Notes under the pieces: generated by a model | Told to the model about the DNA's origin: nothing | Database searches by the model: none | What the model saw: the letters and a program-made list of their open reading frames with translations, nothing else | Assembly: GCA_964457455.1 (NCBI GenBank) | Contig: CAYWJN010000040.1 | Span: forward strand, 1 to 22,273 | Length of the DNA: 22,273 nucleotides | From: JABMPU01 sp964457455 | GTDB taxonomy: Bacteria > Cloacimonadota > Cloacimonadia > Cloacimonadales > TCS61 | Direction: 5' to 3' | Shown: positions 1 to 9,000 of the stretch, one piece after another | Numbering within the stretch: the stretch's first letter is position 1 | Layout of the letters: each line of letters opens with the position of its first letter | Translations under genes and position numbers: made by a program

Positions 1-218
1 GCCGTAAAGTTCTCATCGCAGCCAATCCGCGTGAACTATATCATTTTTCTCGTTTGCGCGAAGATGAACATGCCCAGTGGGATATCAAAGCAACTGCCGG
101 TAGAATGATGAAACTGGCAAAAAAAGCAGCTCCACTTTCGTTTATGTTATCTGGTGGGAAGGACCAGTTTGAGAAGATGAGGAATTTGTTGAGACGCAAA
201 ACCTCGCGTCTAGTGTGA
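1..218 (+). CDS. C-terminal fragment of a ThyX-family protein (FAD-dependent thymidylate synthase)
   Basis: The window opens inside a gene read in the frame starting at base 3 and ending at TGA 216-218, about 71 residues. The visible tail contains NPRELYHFSRLREDEHAQWD, which matches the late conserved block of ThyX proteins (N-x-R-x-L-x-x-F/H...LR-x-D-x-HAQWEI), used for FAD/dUMP binding. The tail after it, ending with SGGKDQFEKM, is basic and probably disordered at the very end. ThyX makes dTMP from dUMP using methylene-tetrahydrofolate and FADH2 in the cytoplasm. The exact form with NPRELYH is what I recall from the long, two-domain ThyX-like proteins of FCB bacteria, but the N-terminal part lies outside the window, so catalytic competence cannot be judged. 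A partly decayed second copy of this tail lies at 3743-3901. Confidence 0.75.
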   Translation, partial: RKVLIAANPRELYHFSRLREDEHAQWDIKATAGRMMKLAKKAAPLSFMLSGGKDQFEKMRNLLRRKTSRLV

Positions 219-249
219 AAAGATATTATTCAATACTTTTAAACTTAAC

Positions 250-255
250 AGGAGG
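250..255 (+). promoter_or_regulatory. Shine-Dalgarno AGGAGG that decides a TTG start
   Basis: AGGAGG stands four bases before an in-frame TTG at 260. The other possible start, GTG 215, overlaps the stop codon of the preceding ThyX gene and has no purine-rich site before it. The site therefore favours TTG 260, which also gives a compact lipoprotein-type signal sequence. Confidence 0.6.
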
Positions 256-259
256 ATTT

Positions 260-2026
260 TTGAGAACAACTTTAGTTTTTGAAACGATTTTTCTAATATT
301 GGTTCTTTTCAGTTTTATTAGTTGTGAGTACTACCCAACCGGAACGAACTATGTTGATGTTACTCCAACCTACTCTAATCCAACAATAATTCTTCCTGAA
401 GTTAATTCTATGTTCGAAGTTAGAGGTACAGTTGATATTAATTATGATCTAGCTACCGATGGCGTAATTTTTAATAGAATAGACTTCTATATTGATTCTG
501 AATATATATGTTCATCCGATAACTCTTCCAGCTTTTTGGTCTTTCATTCTCATTATTATGCGGACGGAATTCATACATTTTCGATAAAATCAATTTTATA
601 CTCAAGTTCAGGAAGCCTGGCTGCTAATTTTCATTTAGAAGGCTATCTAAGAGAGCAGTCCTGGACAATGATAATTTGGAATGCTCCTCTTGAACAGCTT
701 GATATAACTGAAGTGTATGAATATAACGGTAGAGTGAAGATAAACTGGGAACCATATGATGGGCTCTTATTTGAAAAATATCAGCTAAGATTACATGGTG
801 CAAATGAACGTAATATTGATTTTTTTGAGCAAACTACTACTAGCTATATTGATTCGATTTTTGCAAATGGAGTGTTTTGGGGAGATGTTGTAATCTATGC
901 TCATAATGAAAATAAGGATGGAGATGGCTTCACTTTAATAGATTATCAACCACAAAATATATCATTTTTTATTGAAGAAGATAATTGCCCTAAATTGGAA
1001 TGGAATGAATGTATTTATTATGCAAATTGCACAGGATATAAAATTTATAATTCAGTTTATGAAATAAATACAATAACTTCCCATGAGATTACATCTTGGA
1101 TTGATGATTCTAATCCAATAGTGTTTGGAGAAATCCGGAATTACTATGTTATAGCGATGAATTCGGATTATCAAGTTTATGATGAATTCAATTCCCAAAA
1201 CTTAAAGCAAACCCATCTTGGATCCAGTTTCACAGATTGGTACAGCGATATAATCTTTAATCCCAATGGATATGTTTATGTTACAAACGATAGTATTCAA
1301 GTATTTGATGCTAATTCAATGGATTTAATTAATGAAACATTTTACCCAGATTATTATACTACTTTAGGATTAAGATTTGTTGAATCATCAAATGAGTTAT
1401 TTCTTGCAAGTTGGGATGAAATTAGAGTCCTTTATCCAAATTCAGGAACGCTAATGGAAGTCATTCACATTGATTACTTATTGAGTAATTTAATAAATCC
1501 CATTATGTACGAATTCGCAGTCTCCGAGAATCGATTTCTTGTGAGAATTTTTTCGCAAAGTACATTAACCGGTTATGTTATTGATAGAAATACAGGCGAC
1601 ATCATTAATGTCCCTGAATTATTATCTCATGTAGAAATTTCTTCAGATGGCAATTATGGTTTAGATAATAGCCATTTGTACCATATCGATAATGATAATG
1701 TTTCTATTGTTTGTGATCTGGAATCGGAAGATACTCATATGTTCCAAAATAATGAAGCATTTGTTACGATATCTGGCTCTGATATTCTGGTGAGACGAAT
1801 GGATGATCTTCAAACTGTCTGTAATTTTCAAACCGAATTTGCACTTGATTGGATCAAAATAGCTCCTGATACAGAATATTTGTACGGTAGTGTCGACGGG
1901 ATCTTCCAGGTTTATGATCTGGATACAGGCGTTTTAGTTTCTCAAATGCAGGTATATCCAAACTATCGATACGATCTGTATAATAACACAATGTTTTCTG
2001 CAAGTGGTCTTTTTATGGAAAATTAA
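260..2026 (+). CDS. Predicted lipoprotein with Ig/FnIII-like and beta-propeller-like regions
   Basis: 588 residues from TTG 260, chosen for its AGGAGG site. The N-terminus has a hydrophobic stretch (FLILVLFSFISC) ending at Cys22, so it looks like a lipobox, although the -3 residue is Phe rather than the usual Leu. Next comes an Ig-like beta-sandwich region (about residues 35-125, with the VRGTVDINYD and DGIHTFSIKS patterns). A fibronectin-III-like region follows (about 140-320). The last 230 residues hold repeated units of the form 'V-x-V-x-D/N-x-D-S-I-Q-V-F-D', 'NELFLASWDEIRVL' and 'TEYLYGSVDGIFQVYD', which look like beta-propeller blades. No enzyme motif is seen. The role is unknown; a surface or periplasmic binding protein is a fair inference. 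It is probably cotranscribed with the next gene, whose start lies two bases after this stop. Confidence 0.7.
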   Translation: MRTTLVFETIFLILVLFSFISCEYYPTGTNYVDVTPTYSNPTIILPEVNSMFEVRGTVDINYDLATDGVIFNRIDFYIDSEYICSSDNSSSFLVFHSHYYADGIHTFSIKSILYSSSGSLAANFHLEGYLREQSWTMIIWNAPLEQLDITEVYEYNGRVKINWEPYDGLLFEKYQLRLHGANERNIDFFEQTTTSYIDSIFANGVFWGDVVIYAHNENKDGDGFTLIDYQPQNISFFIEEDNCPKLEWNECIYYANCTGYKIYNSVYEINTITSHEITSWIDDSNPIVFGEIRNYYVIAMNSDYQVYDEFNSQNLKQTHLGSSFTDWYSDIIFNPNGYVYVTNDSIQVFDANSMDLINETFYPDYYTTLGLRFVESSNELFLASWDEIRVLYPNSGTLMEVIHIDYLLSNLINPIMYEFAVSENRFLVRIFSQSTLTGYVIDRNTGDIINVPELLSHVEISSDGNYGLDNSHLYHIDNDNVSIVCDLESEDTHMFQNNEAFVTISGSDILVRRMDDLQTVCNFQTEFALDWIKIAPDTEYLYGSVDGIFQVYDLDTGVLVSQMQVYPNYRYDLYNNTMFSASGLFMEN

Positions 2027-2028
2027 TT

Positions 2029-2745
2029 ATGAAAAAGAAATTATTTGTAGTCGTTTTTTTTATATTATTAATGCTTGATATATTTCCCAATGAACACGTA
2101 TTTCGAATGAAAATTAGTTATTTAAATTTCAATATACCGCATATTAAGAACTTACAGAATGAGGTTCTAGTAGAAATTAATCAAAGCGGGATTAATGCTA
2201 AAATTCTTGATAATTATCCCAATACTTTATCTTATCAACTACAATTATTGAAGAAGTATGAAAATAGTAAGATTGGTTTCTTTTTTGAATTCGCTTCGAC
2301 TGGTAGCAGAATAGATTATCGAGATTATTCCGGAAAATATTCATTTGATCAAATTTTAAATCGATATGCTCTAGGATTTCATGGAGAGCAAATTCCCCTT
2401 CCAAACATAACGGATAATCTTGTTCAATATATACAGTTTTCATATTTGTTCACTACCTTTGATTTGCAAGAAAAGGTGGAAATTTTTGGGGAAACATTAG
2501 TAGATTCATCAACATTGTTTTTCTCAAATGGCGGAGGATTGGAATTAGGAATCAGTTACATATTTCTGGAAAAACCATTACTAGTTATGTTCGATGTAAG
2601 TGGTAGTATTACTTATTCACAAACTTTCTTTTTGCATGATAACTATGATGCAAAGTTATCCTCAGAAGAAGGCTTAGTACGTCCCACCTGGTCTGGAATC
2701 AAATTTGGAATTGTTATAGGCTACAATAAATATCTAAAGAAGTGA
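2029..2745 (+). CDS. Exported protein of unknown function, possibly a small outer-membrane barrel
   Basis: 238 residues, not recognised as a named family. The N-terminus (KKK followed by FVVVFFILLMLDIF, then PNEH) is a clear signal peptide. The rest alternates hydrophobic and polar residues in strand-like segments, with glycine turns (SNGGGLELGISYIFLE, KPLLVMFDVSGSITYS) and a last strand IKFGIVIGYNKYLKK. That pattern suits a small beta-barrel or beta-sandwich, but the C-terminal residue is Lys, not the aromatic residue typical of BAM substrates. The ATG follows the previous stop by two bases, so translation is probably coupled to the propeller lipoprotein and the two may work together at the envelope. 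It converges on the minus-strand thiF-like gene with only 17 bases between and no visible terminator hairpin. Confidence 0.65.
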   Translation: MKKKLFVVVFFILLMLDIFPNEHVFRMKISYLNFNIPHIKNLQNEVLVEINQSGINAKILDNYPNTLSYQLQLLKKYENSKIGFFFEFASTGSRIDYRDYSGKYSFDQILNRYALGFHGEQIPLPNITDNLVQYIQFSYLFTTFDLQEKVEIFGETLVDSSTLFFSNGGGLELGISYIFLEKPLLVMFDVSGSITYSQTFFLHDNYDAKLSSEEGLVRPTWSGIKFGIVIGYNKYLKK

Positions 2746-2762
2746 TTTCATAATATTTTTTA

Positions 2763-3437
2763 TCATCTCTTTATCTCCACCTTAAACATCGAAAAATCTG
2801 CTAGTTCAAGGATCAGCATTTTGGTCAGCAGTTGCGGTTTAGCAAATAAATTATTGATAATTTCCTGAGTCATTAAAGAACCAATTGCCATCACGGTTTG
2901 CGGTACAATTGGAATTGAGACTGGCAAGTGCAATCCTGGATAGATTTCTTTGAGTGTCTGTGTCTCATCAAGTTTGATCGTTGTGATCTGTCCGAAATCG
3001 TTCTGTACACCTCCATGAACCAGAAAGTGTTTTGGTTTCAACAATCTCTCCAATTCAAAACGAGCAGCAAAATTATCCAGGCAATCAGCAATCCCATGGA
3101 AATGGGGAAGAGGTGGCTGGTTCAAATCGGTAATATTTTTTTGGATTACTTCCACTTTCAATTCCGGATTGATTGCTTGCAGTTTCCGGTTAGCAACATC
3201 CACCTTTGGCTTTCCAATATCGGAAACATCAAATAATATCTGACGATTCAGATTCGAGGCTTCGATTATTTCATTATCAATTAGTATAAGCTTGCCAATT
3301 CCTGCTCTGGTCAGGATCTCTGCTACAGTGCAACCCAAACCACCCATACCAGCGATCAGGACGGATGAATCCGATAGGATTTCCTGTTTTACTTCACCCC
3401 AGAATTGGATGTTTCGCTGAAACATTTCGTTGATCAC
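2763..3437 (-). CDS. ThiF/MoeB/HesA-family adenylyltransferase
   Basis: 224 residues from GTG 3437, chosen because a strong SD lies five bases upstream and the GTG overlaps the moaD-like stop (TAGTG). This E1-like fold activates the C-terminal glycine of a MoaD/ThiS sulfur carrier with ATP. Visible landmarks are Arg8, the nucleotide loop GMGGLG (30-35), Asp54, the NLNRQ block (62-66), Lys78 in GKPKV, and Asp121 in ADCLDN. They match the ATP-binding and catalytic residues of MoeB (Arg14, Arg73, Lys86, Asp130). The usual CxxC pairs for structural zinc are absent: the protein has only two cysteines (36 and 119), so no ThiF-type active cysteine late in the chain is seen either. It is shorter than MoeB (about 250). 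The partner is clearly the adjacent MoaD-like protein; which pathway it feeds (molybdenum/tungsten cofactor or other) is not settled here. Confidence 0.87.
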   Translation of the reverse strand: MINEMFQRNIQFWGEVKQEILSDSSVLIAGMGGLGCTVAEILTRAGIGKLILIDNEIIEASNLNRQILFDVSDIGKPKVDVANRKLQAINPELKVEVIQKNITDLNQPPLPHFHGIADCLDNFAARFELERLLKPKHFLVHGGVQNDFGQITTIKLDETQTLKEIYPGLHLPVSIPIVPQTVMAIGSLMTQEIINNLFAKPQLLTKMLILELADFSMFKVEIKR

Positions 3438-3715
3438 TAACCACCTCCTCCGGGTGGAAAAATGCAAATCTCATCTTCATCCTGAACAATGGAATTGATC
3501 TTATCCAAATGAAAAATATTACGTCCGTTGATAAGAATCATTGTTCCAGGCAGAATTTCCATTTCAGCATCGATGAGTTGATCGAGGAATTTTTTTCCTA
3601 TCTGTTTTTCGACTTTCAGAATAAGTTCGTAGATCGAAACAGAAGCAGCTTCTATCTCCATTTCATTGATTCCCAGATGCATCCTGATCAGGCTGTAAAA
3701 TTTTATTTTTATCAT
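3437..3715 (-). CDS. MoaD/ThiS-family sulfur-carrier protein
   Basis: 92 residues with a ubiquitin-like pattern: IKIKFYSLIR at the N-terminus, the central ILINGRNI strand, D-E-D-E-I-C-I-F-P-P, and a C-terminal tail GGGG. The terminal Gly-Gly is the site that is adenylated and then thiocarboxylated. The FPP-x-GG ending and length around 90 fit the archaeal/longer MoaD type rather than the 66-residue ThiS. It is the first gene of a two-gene minus-strand unit with the ThiF/MoeB-like enzyme, overlapping by one base. No moaE, moaA, thiG or oxidoreductase lies in the window. Known context for such pairs includes molybdenum/tungsten cofactor synthesis, but thiamine or other sulfur transfer stays possible. 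No strong SD is seen before the ATG at 3715. Confidence 0.85.
   Translation of the reverse strand: MIKIKFYSLIRMHLGINEMEIEAASVSIYELILKVEKQIGKKFLDQLIDAEMEILPGTMILINGRNIFHLDKINSIVQDEDEICIFPPGGGG
3443..3451 (-). promoter_or_regulatory. Shine-Dalgarno GGAGGAGGT of the thiF-like gene, inside moaD Gly codons
   Basis: On the minus strand the last codons of the MoaD-like gene read GGA GGA GGT GGT TAG. The same bases form GGAGGAGGT, which ends five bases before the GTG start of the adenylyltransferase gene. The codons for the functional diglycine tail thus also serve as ribosome-binding site of the partner gene, with start and stop overlapping as TAGTG. Confidence 0.75.
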
Positions 3716-3742
3716 GTGTTGATTAGCTGTTTTTAATAAATA

Positions 3743-3901
3743 ATGTCAAACAAAAAAGATGTTTATGCTCAATGGGATATAAAAAATACTGTTAACAATA
3801 TGCTCCAACTTGCAAAAAAAGTAGCTCCTTTAACTTTTATGCTTTCCGGTGGAAAGAATTAGTTTGAGAAATTGAAGTAACTATTCAAGAAAATATTCTC
3901 T
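3743..3901 (+). pseudogene. Decayed remnant of a ThyX C-terminal tail
   Basis: In the frame of 3743 the sequence reads MSNKKDVYAQWDIKNT... and continues to LTFMLSGGKN, a TAG stop at 3860, then FEKLK and a TAA. This lines up without gaps against the ThyX tail at the left edge of the window: over the 38 positions beginning at the Asp before HAQWD, about 26 residues are the same. The CAG codon (Gln) of the first copy is TAG here, and the similarity continues past the stop (FEKLK-stop-LFKK against FEKMRNLLRR). Upstream of Met3743 there is a stop and no recognisable ThyX sequence. I infer a leftover of a duplicated or rearranged thyX locus. The 39-codon open frame has no SD and is unlikely to be made. 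Confidence 0.75.
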
Positions 3902-3907
3902 TGAATA
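3882..3907 (+). repeat. Hairpin at the end of the ThyX remnant
   Basis: TATTCAAGA (3882-3890) and TCTTGAATA (3899-3907) form a perfect 9-bp inverted repeat around an 8-base loop. No T-run follows, so it is not a convincing intrinsic terminator. Its place just after the ThyX remnant suggests it might be the old 3' end signal of that gene. Confidence 0.5.
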
Positions 3908-4004
3908 ATTATAGAACCTTATAAAGAATTTTTTACCAATTTCTAAAATCTTACAACCAGAGCAAAAAGTTGACAGAATCATTAATTATACAAACTTGCC
4001 CAAC

Positions 4005-5240
4005 ATGAATAAGATTTCAGGTTTTTTTCTTAGAAAGTATTTTAGTTCTCCCAAAAAAGAATGGTTGCGGTTTGATTCCATTTTCATGATTCTCGGGATC
4101 ATTATTTCTGTAGCAACTTTAACGGTTGCTCTCTCCATTTTTGAGGGATACGAAAAAGTTCTGAAAAAAACAATTCTCGGAGTAAATTCACACATTTATG
4201 TTTTTAAGAATGGAGAAGATAATTTAAATAATGACGATATTTCAGAGATTTCAAGCTTTTTTGCTTCTCAACCGGAAGTTGAAAGTTCTGCAAAAATCAT
4301 TCTTACTCAAGCAATGGCTATCAATAAAAATATGAGTAAAAACAGGGTTAAAGGTTGTTTGATTCGAGGGATAGATTGGAATCTGAAAAACCCTCCCACA
4401 ACTTATAAAGAATGTGTTTTTGATGGTAATTATGAACTAATTGAAAATTACGATATTGTGCTGGGATATAGGTTGGCAAAAGAATTGAATTTGCAGGTTG
4501 GAGATAGTTTGACTCTTATCAGTCCTATGAATTCAAAAATTACTCCAATAGGATTGAAGCCGAAACAACAAAATTTTTATATTATCGGATTATACAAATC
4601 TGGGATGTATGAGTATGACAGCAAATATGTTTTTGTAAATTTGAAGGAAGCTGCGGAATTTTGCTCGATTTCGGAAGAATATTCAATGATGGAAATAAAG
4701 TTGAAAGATGATGAGATTGAGCGAGCAGATTATTTGGCATATAAATGGACAGGCGAGTTTGGTTACAAATATCAAATTCATTCCTGGATAGATTTTAATG
4801 GAAACCTGTTTTCACTTTTGAAATTGGAAAAATGGGTTTTGTTTATCATTCTCAGTTTCCTGGTTTTAATCGCATCATTTAATGTTGTGAGTACTGTTAC
4901 CACTTCGATAATTGAGCGGAGAAGAGAATTAGGAATCCTCAAAGCTTTTGGAGCATCCAATAAAATTTTGAAAAAAATATTCGTGGGCAAAAGCCTTTTA
5001 ATATCGTTTTTTTCAATTACGTTGGGACAGGTTTCAGGTTTATTGATTGCAGTGTTTTTGAGTAAACAGAATTTTTTCGTAATCAAAGGGGATGTATATT
5101 TTCTTGATAAAATAAATGTTGATTTTAATCTTTTCAGTTGGATAGTTGTGCTTGTTGTTTCTCTTTTGATAGTTTTGGCTGCATCGAGCATTCCACTTAG
5201 GAAAATCTCAAAACTGGAAATAACTGAGATAATAAGATGA
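4005..5240 (+). CDS. LolC/LolE-type permease (FtsX/MacB family)
   Basis: 411 residues from ATG 4005 (a TTG at 3996 in the same frame is possible; neither has a clear SD). The topology is that of Lol permeases: one membrane segment near residues 22-45 (SIFMILGIIISVATLTVALS), a large periplasmic domain, then three segments in the last 150 residues. The conserved FtsX block ASFNVVSTVTTSIIERRREL with GILKAFGAS lies between segments 2 and 3, as in LolC/E. The family extracts mature lipoproteins from the inner membrane for transfer to LolA. A LolD-type ATPase gene follows 108 bases later, supporting the assignment over MacB or FtsX proper. Only one permease gene is present, so a homodimer (LolF-like) or a second subunit elsewhere are the options. 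LolC and LolE cannot be told apart here. Confidence 0.85.
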   Translation: MNKISGFFLRKYFSSPKKEWLRFDSIFMILGIIISVATLTVALSIFEGYEKVLKKTILGVNSHIYVFKNGEDNLNNDDISEISSFFASQPEVESSAKIILTQAMAINKNMSKNRVKGCLIRGIDWNLKNPPTTYKECVFDGNYELIENYDIVLGYRLAKELNLQVGDSLTLISPMNSKITPIGLKPKQQNFYIIGLYKSGMYEYDSKYVFVNLKEAAEFCSISEEYSMMEIKLKDDEIERADYLAYKWTGEFGYKYQIHSWIDFNGNLFSLLKLEKWVLFIILSFLVLIASFNVVSTVTTSIIERRRELGILKAFGASNKILKKIFVGKSLLISFFSITLGQVSGLLIAVFLSKQNFFVIKGDVYFLDKINVDFNLFSWIVVLVVSLLIVLAASSIPLRKISKLEITEIIR

Positions 5241-5249
5241 AGATGAAGA

Positions 5250-5293
5250 AATTTCTAAATTCGAATTTCTAAATGTCAAAATGAGTGATTAGC
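5250..5293 (+). repeat. Direct repeat and dispersed-repeat fragment between permease and ATPase genes
   Basis: AATTTCTAAAT occurs twice (5250-5260 and 5264-5274) with TCG between, creating the palindromic core AATTCGAATT. Directly after it, AAAATGAGTGATTAGC (5278-5293) resembles a minus-strand sequence at 11872-11886 (AAAATGAGCGATAGC). The 108-base gap is thus partly made of repeat-like sequence, and the AGGAG site of the next gene lies at its end (5337-5341). Confidence 0.45.
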
Positions 5294-5348
5294 GAAGTTA
5301 AAAAAATAGATTAAATGTTTTTTTATTGGAATTTACAGGAGTTAAAAA

Positions 5349-6017
5349 GTGTGTTTATTAATAGCTGTTAATCTAAAAAAAAGTTATATTGAGGTAAGTG
5401 GAAAACTGGAAGTTTTAAAAGGATTGAACCTCGAGGTTAATTCCGGTGAAATGGTAGCGATCACCGGAGAATCCGGAAGTGGAAAAAGCACACTTTTACA
5501 TCTTTTGGGAATGTTAGATAAACCTGACGAAGGGGATATTTATTATTCCGGTAAAAGAATTAATGTCCATGATAAGAAAGTGAACGAATTCAGGAACAAA
5601 AAGATTGGTTTCGTTTTTCAATTTCATTATCTTTTGGAAGATTTTACAGCAGAAGAAAATGTGGCAATGCCGATGTTTTTGGCTACGAAAAATCTTAAAA
5701 AAAGCATTAAAGAAGCACAGAATTTATTGAAAACATTGGATATGTTTGAACGAAAAGAGCATTATCCCAACCAATTGAGTGGTGGAGAGCAGCAGAGAGT
5801 TGCAGTTGCCCGGGCTCTGATAAACAATCCGGAAATTATCTTTGCTGATGAACCGACTGGCAATCTGGATGCAAAACACAGCAATGAACTAATGGAACTT
5901 CTTATAAAATTTAATAAAATTAATGATCAAACTTTTGTGATTGTAACGCACAATCAGGACATTACAAAAGTTGTAGATAAGCATTTTGTCCTTGAAAATG
6001 GGGTTTTGAAAGTCTGA
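5349..6017 (+). CDS. lolD: LolD-type ABC transporter ATPase
   Basis: 222 residues from GTG 5349, preceded by AGGAG seven bases upstream. All ATPase motifs are intact: Walker A GESGSGKST (40-48), Q-loop in FVFQFHYLLEDFTAEENV, the signature LSGGEQQRVAVARAL (143-157), Walker B IIFADEPTGNLD (163-174) and the H-loop His201 in VTHN. Length and the YLLEDFTAEENVAMP stretch are typical of LolD, which powers release of lipoproteins from the inner membrane. The close relatives MacB-ATPase and FtsE are possible on sequence alone; the LolC/E-type permease just upstream supports LolD. It probably forms an operon with that permease and with the TamB-like gene that starts 15 bases downstream. Confidence 0.87.
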   Translation: MCLLIAVNLKKSYIEVSGKLEVLKGLNLEVNSGEMVAITGESGSGKSTLLHLLGMLDKPDEGDIYYSGKRINVHDKKVNEFRNKKIGFVFQFHYLLEDFTAEENVAMPMFLATKNLKKSIKEAQNLLKTLDMFERKEHYPNQLSGGEQQRVAVARALINNPEIIFADEPTGNLDAKHSNELMELLIKFNKINDQTFVIVTHNQDITKVVDKHFVLENGVLKV

Positions 6018-6032
6018 AAAAAGCTGAGAAAT

Positions 6033-9000
6033 ATGAGAAACAAAAAGTGGCTTCTAATCCTCGTTCTGATATTATTTATTATCAATATCACTTTTTTTGT
6101 GCTTGTTCGCTTAGCTAAAATCGATAAACTGGTTGAAGCAAGATTTGCAAACTACCTTTCCCAAAAACTTAATTCCGAAATTATTATAGGAAATTTCACT
6201 TTTAATGATAAACAAATAAATATTTCCAATTTTGAATTGAATGATTTTGAGGGGAAAATAAAATTAAACGTTAAACAGATTTATATCGAATATAATTTAT
6301 TAAAATTGATTTTCACAAAAATTAAAAGACTTCAGGCAATTAAATTCATTAAAATTTATGAACCGGAATTAGAACTTAATATTTCATCCTTCCAGAAAAA
6401 AGACAAAAAATTTATTCTTCCAGATGTATCAAAATATTTTAAAAAACTGGATATTTATGAAGGAAAAGTTTTCGTGGAATTCTCAAATTCTTTTTTAGAT
6501 TTCCAGAATGAATTTGATGATATTTCCTTATCGATTTCCAATAAGAAAAGAACAGAAATTTCATTAACAGCAAAGTCGGAAGCCAACTCACAACTCACAG
6601 CAAAAGTAAATATTAAGAGAGGAGAGATTCTCTCTGTCGATTTGAGTTTGAGAGATTTTACTCCTCAAAAGTTTGAAATCTCAGTTGTTGATACTCTTTT
6701 CGCAAAATTGGATTTGGATTTGAAATTTTTTGATAATATACTGGAATATTCCGGAAATATTAAGAAAATACAAATTATGAAAAATGGAAAAACTGCAGAA
6801 TCTGAAAAAGTTTCGTTTGAAGGAAATCCGGTGCAAACGGAAATTCTGTATAAAGAACTTTCTATTGATAAAAACCAAGTTGAAGGGAATTTAATAATTT
6901 CGGAAATATTTTCTCCTAACAGAAAAGTTAATGGAGAATTTGTTTCAAATAATATTTTAATTTCAAAATATTTCAAAAATATTATTGGGAAATCATCGGT
7001 AAGATGTGAACTTACAGGAGATTTCATCAATCCGGAGGTGAAGATAAATCTTAATTCCGAAGAAATAGAATTTAAAAATCAGATACTCTCAAATGTAATT
7101 TTATCGGGAGTTTTTAAAGATAAAAAAGTTAATTTCAAACTCAATGAAGCGTATTGGGAAAATAACCTGATTCAAGGTTTTGGAATTTATTCTTTTGATA
7201 ATGGACTGAATTTTATTGCAGAATCAAAGAATTTCTTTTGGGCGAAAAGGGGTTGGTCAATTACCGGGAAGGCGGATTTAATTTATGATAAAAACTTTAA
7301 TCTTAATTTGTTAAATCTCGATATTCAGAACGGAGATTACTCTCTCAAAGATTTGAATTTATTTGCGAGTTTGAATGATAATGATTTTTCCATAGAAATT
7401 AAAGATAAAAACGATGAGCTTTCGATCGAGAGTTCTGGAAATTTGGAAAATAAAACGCATAAAACAAATCTTAAACTTTCCAGGCTTGATTTATCGGATT
7501 TAACAGGAAAAGCTACTCTGCCATTGGTTTCAGGCAATATGAACATTTCCGGGAATTGGGACAGTTTAAAAGCTGTTTCCAACATTCGAGTTTTTGATCG
7601 TGATTTCGGAAAGTTTGATGGTAGTTTTAGAACTGAGTTCACACTCGATTTTAAGAAAAATATATCTCAATTTCTTCTGAAAACTTATAATGCAAAATAC
7701 AATTACGAACCATTGGATATCAATATTCTGGCTGATGGAACAGCTGATAGTATACACACAAAACAGTTTATAATTAACGAGAACCTGAATCTATCAATCT
7801 GGTTAACTGTAAAACCCGAATTCCGTTATGGAATCAGTATAAACTCTCAAAAAATCAGAATTAATAGTTTCCTGAAATATTTTACTAATTCATATTTTGC
7901 AAAAAATGTGAAAGGTTTCCTCGAACTTGATATTAATTATGATTCGAATCAGGATGGAAATATTTCCGGTGAAATTAATGTTGAACAATTAAATCTGAAA
8001 TATTCGGATTTTAATGATATTGATGCCAGAATAAGGTTTTTGGGAAACACAACAAATGTGGAAAATTTAAATTGCACATTGAATTCTAATAATTCAAAGA
8101 TAATTGATTTGAAAGGAAATATTTCTCTTTATCCGGAAATGGCAGTGCAAACAAATGGGAAAATCGAAAATCTTGAATTGAAGAATATTTTTAAAAGTTC
8201 TGATATTTCAGGCAATCTTGATGCTGATATTTCATATTATCACAAAAAGGGAAAAAATAAATTAGATATTGATCTTCTCGGAAAAAACTTCGTGTTTAAC
8301 GATTTACAAATCGATTCTTTAGAATTGTCGATCATACAAGAAGACAGTTTGTTATCAGTTTCAAGGTTATCAGTAAAACGAGAGAATGATTTTACCCTTC
8401 AAGGTAATGGAGCGATAGGATACAATTTTTGGAATAGTATGAATTATCCTGATTCGAATTTTGTAAAATTTGATTTTAAGGGTGATTTATTAAATCTGCT
8501 TTCAAGTCATATCAAATTTATTGAAAGCGGCAATTCTCGATGTGATCTTACATTTGAGCTGGGTATGAAAGAAAATGGACTCTCAATCAGGGAAGGATCT
8601 TTTAATCTTTCTAAAGCAAGTTTACAGATAAAAGATCAGTTGGAAAAAATCGATAAAATAAAAATTGAGTTCGATATTTCTAATAACCATTTGAATCTGA
8701 AAAAATGCAAAATGAGGATGGGTGAAGGCAAAATATATGTTCGAAATATCATTGAGAATGATAACAAAAATTTTCTTCTGGGAACTCTTAATTTAGGTAA
8801 ATTTTTTCTCAGTACTTCCCCAAATGGAATTCTCATTAATATTCCCAAATATGTGCCGTATAACTCAGTTGTAAATACAGTTATCACAGGTCGCGATTCA
8901 GATGAACTATTAGTTACAGGTCCTTTTGATGATATAAAAATTATTGGTGATATTCATTTCTCTAATGGAGCAGCAATATATCCTTCCAATACGGAAAATC

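Noticed and set aside
215..259. GTG 215 as the start of the propeller lipoprotein gene
   Set aside because: It overlaps the ThyX stop, has no SD, and would put 15 extra residues before the signal sequence; TTG 260 has AGGAGG in front.
3740..3775. TTGACA on the minus strand (3749-3744) as promoter of the moaD-like gene
   Set aside because: At 17 bases there is only CTAATC, not a credible -10, and the bases belong to the ThyX remnant.
3966..4000. TTGACA at 3970 as promoter of the LolC/E-type gene
   Set aside because: The only TATA-like hexamer (TATACA at 3987) is 11 bases away, too close for a normal promoter.
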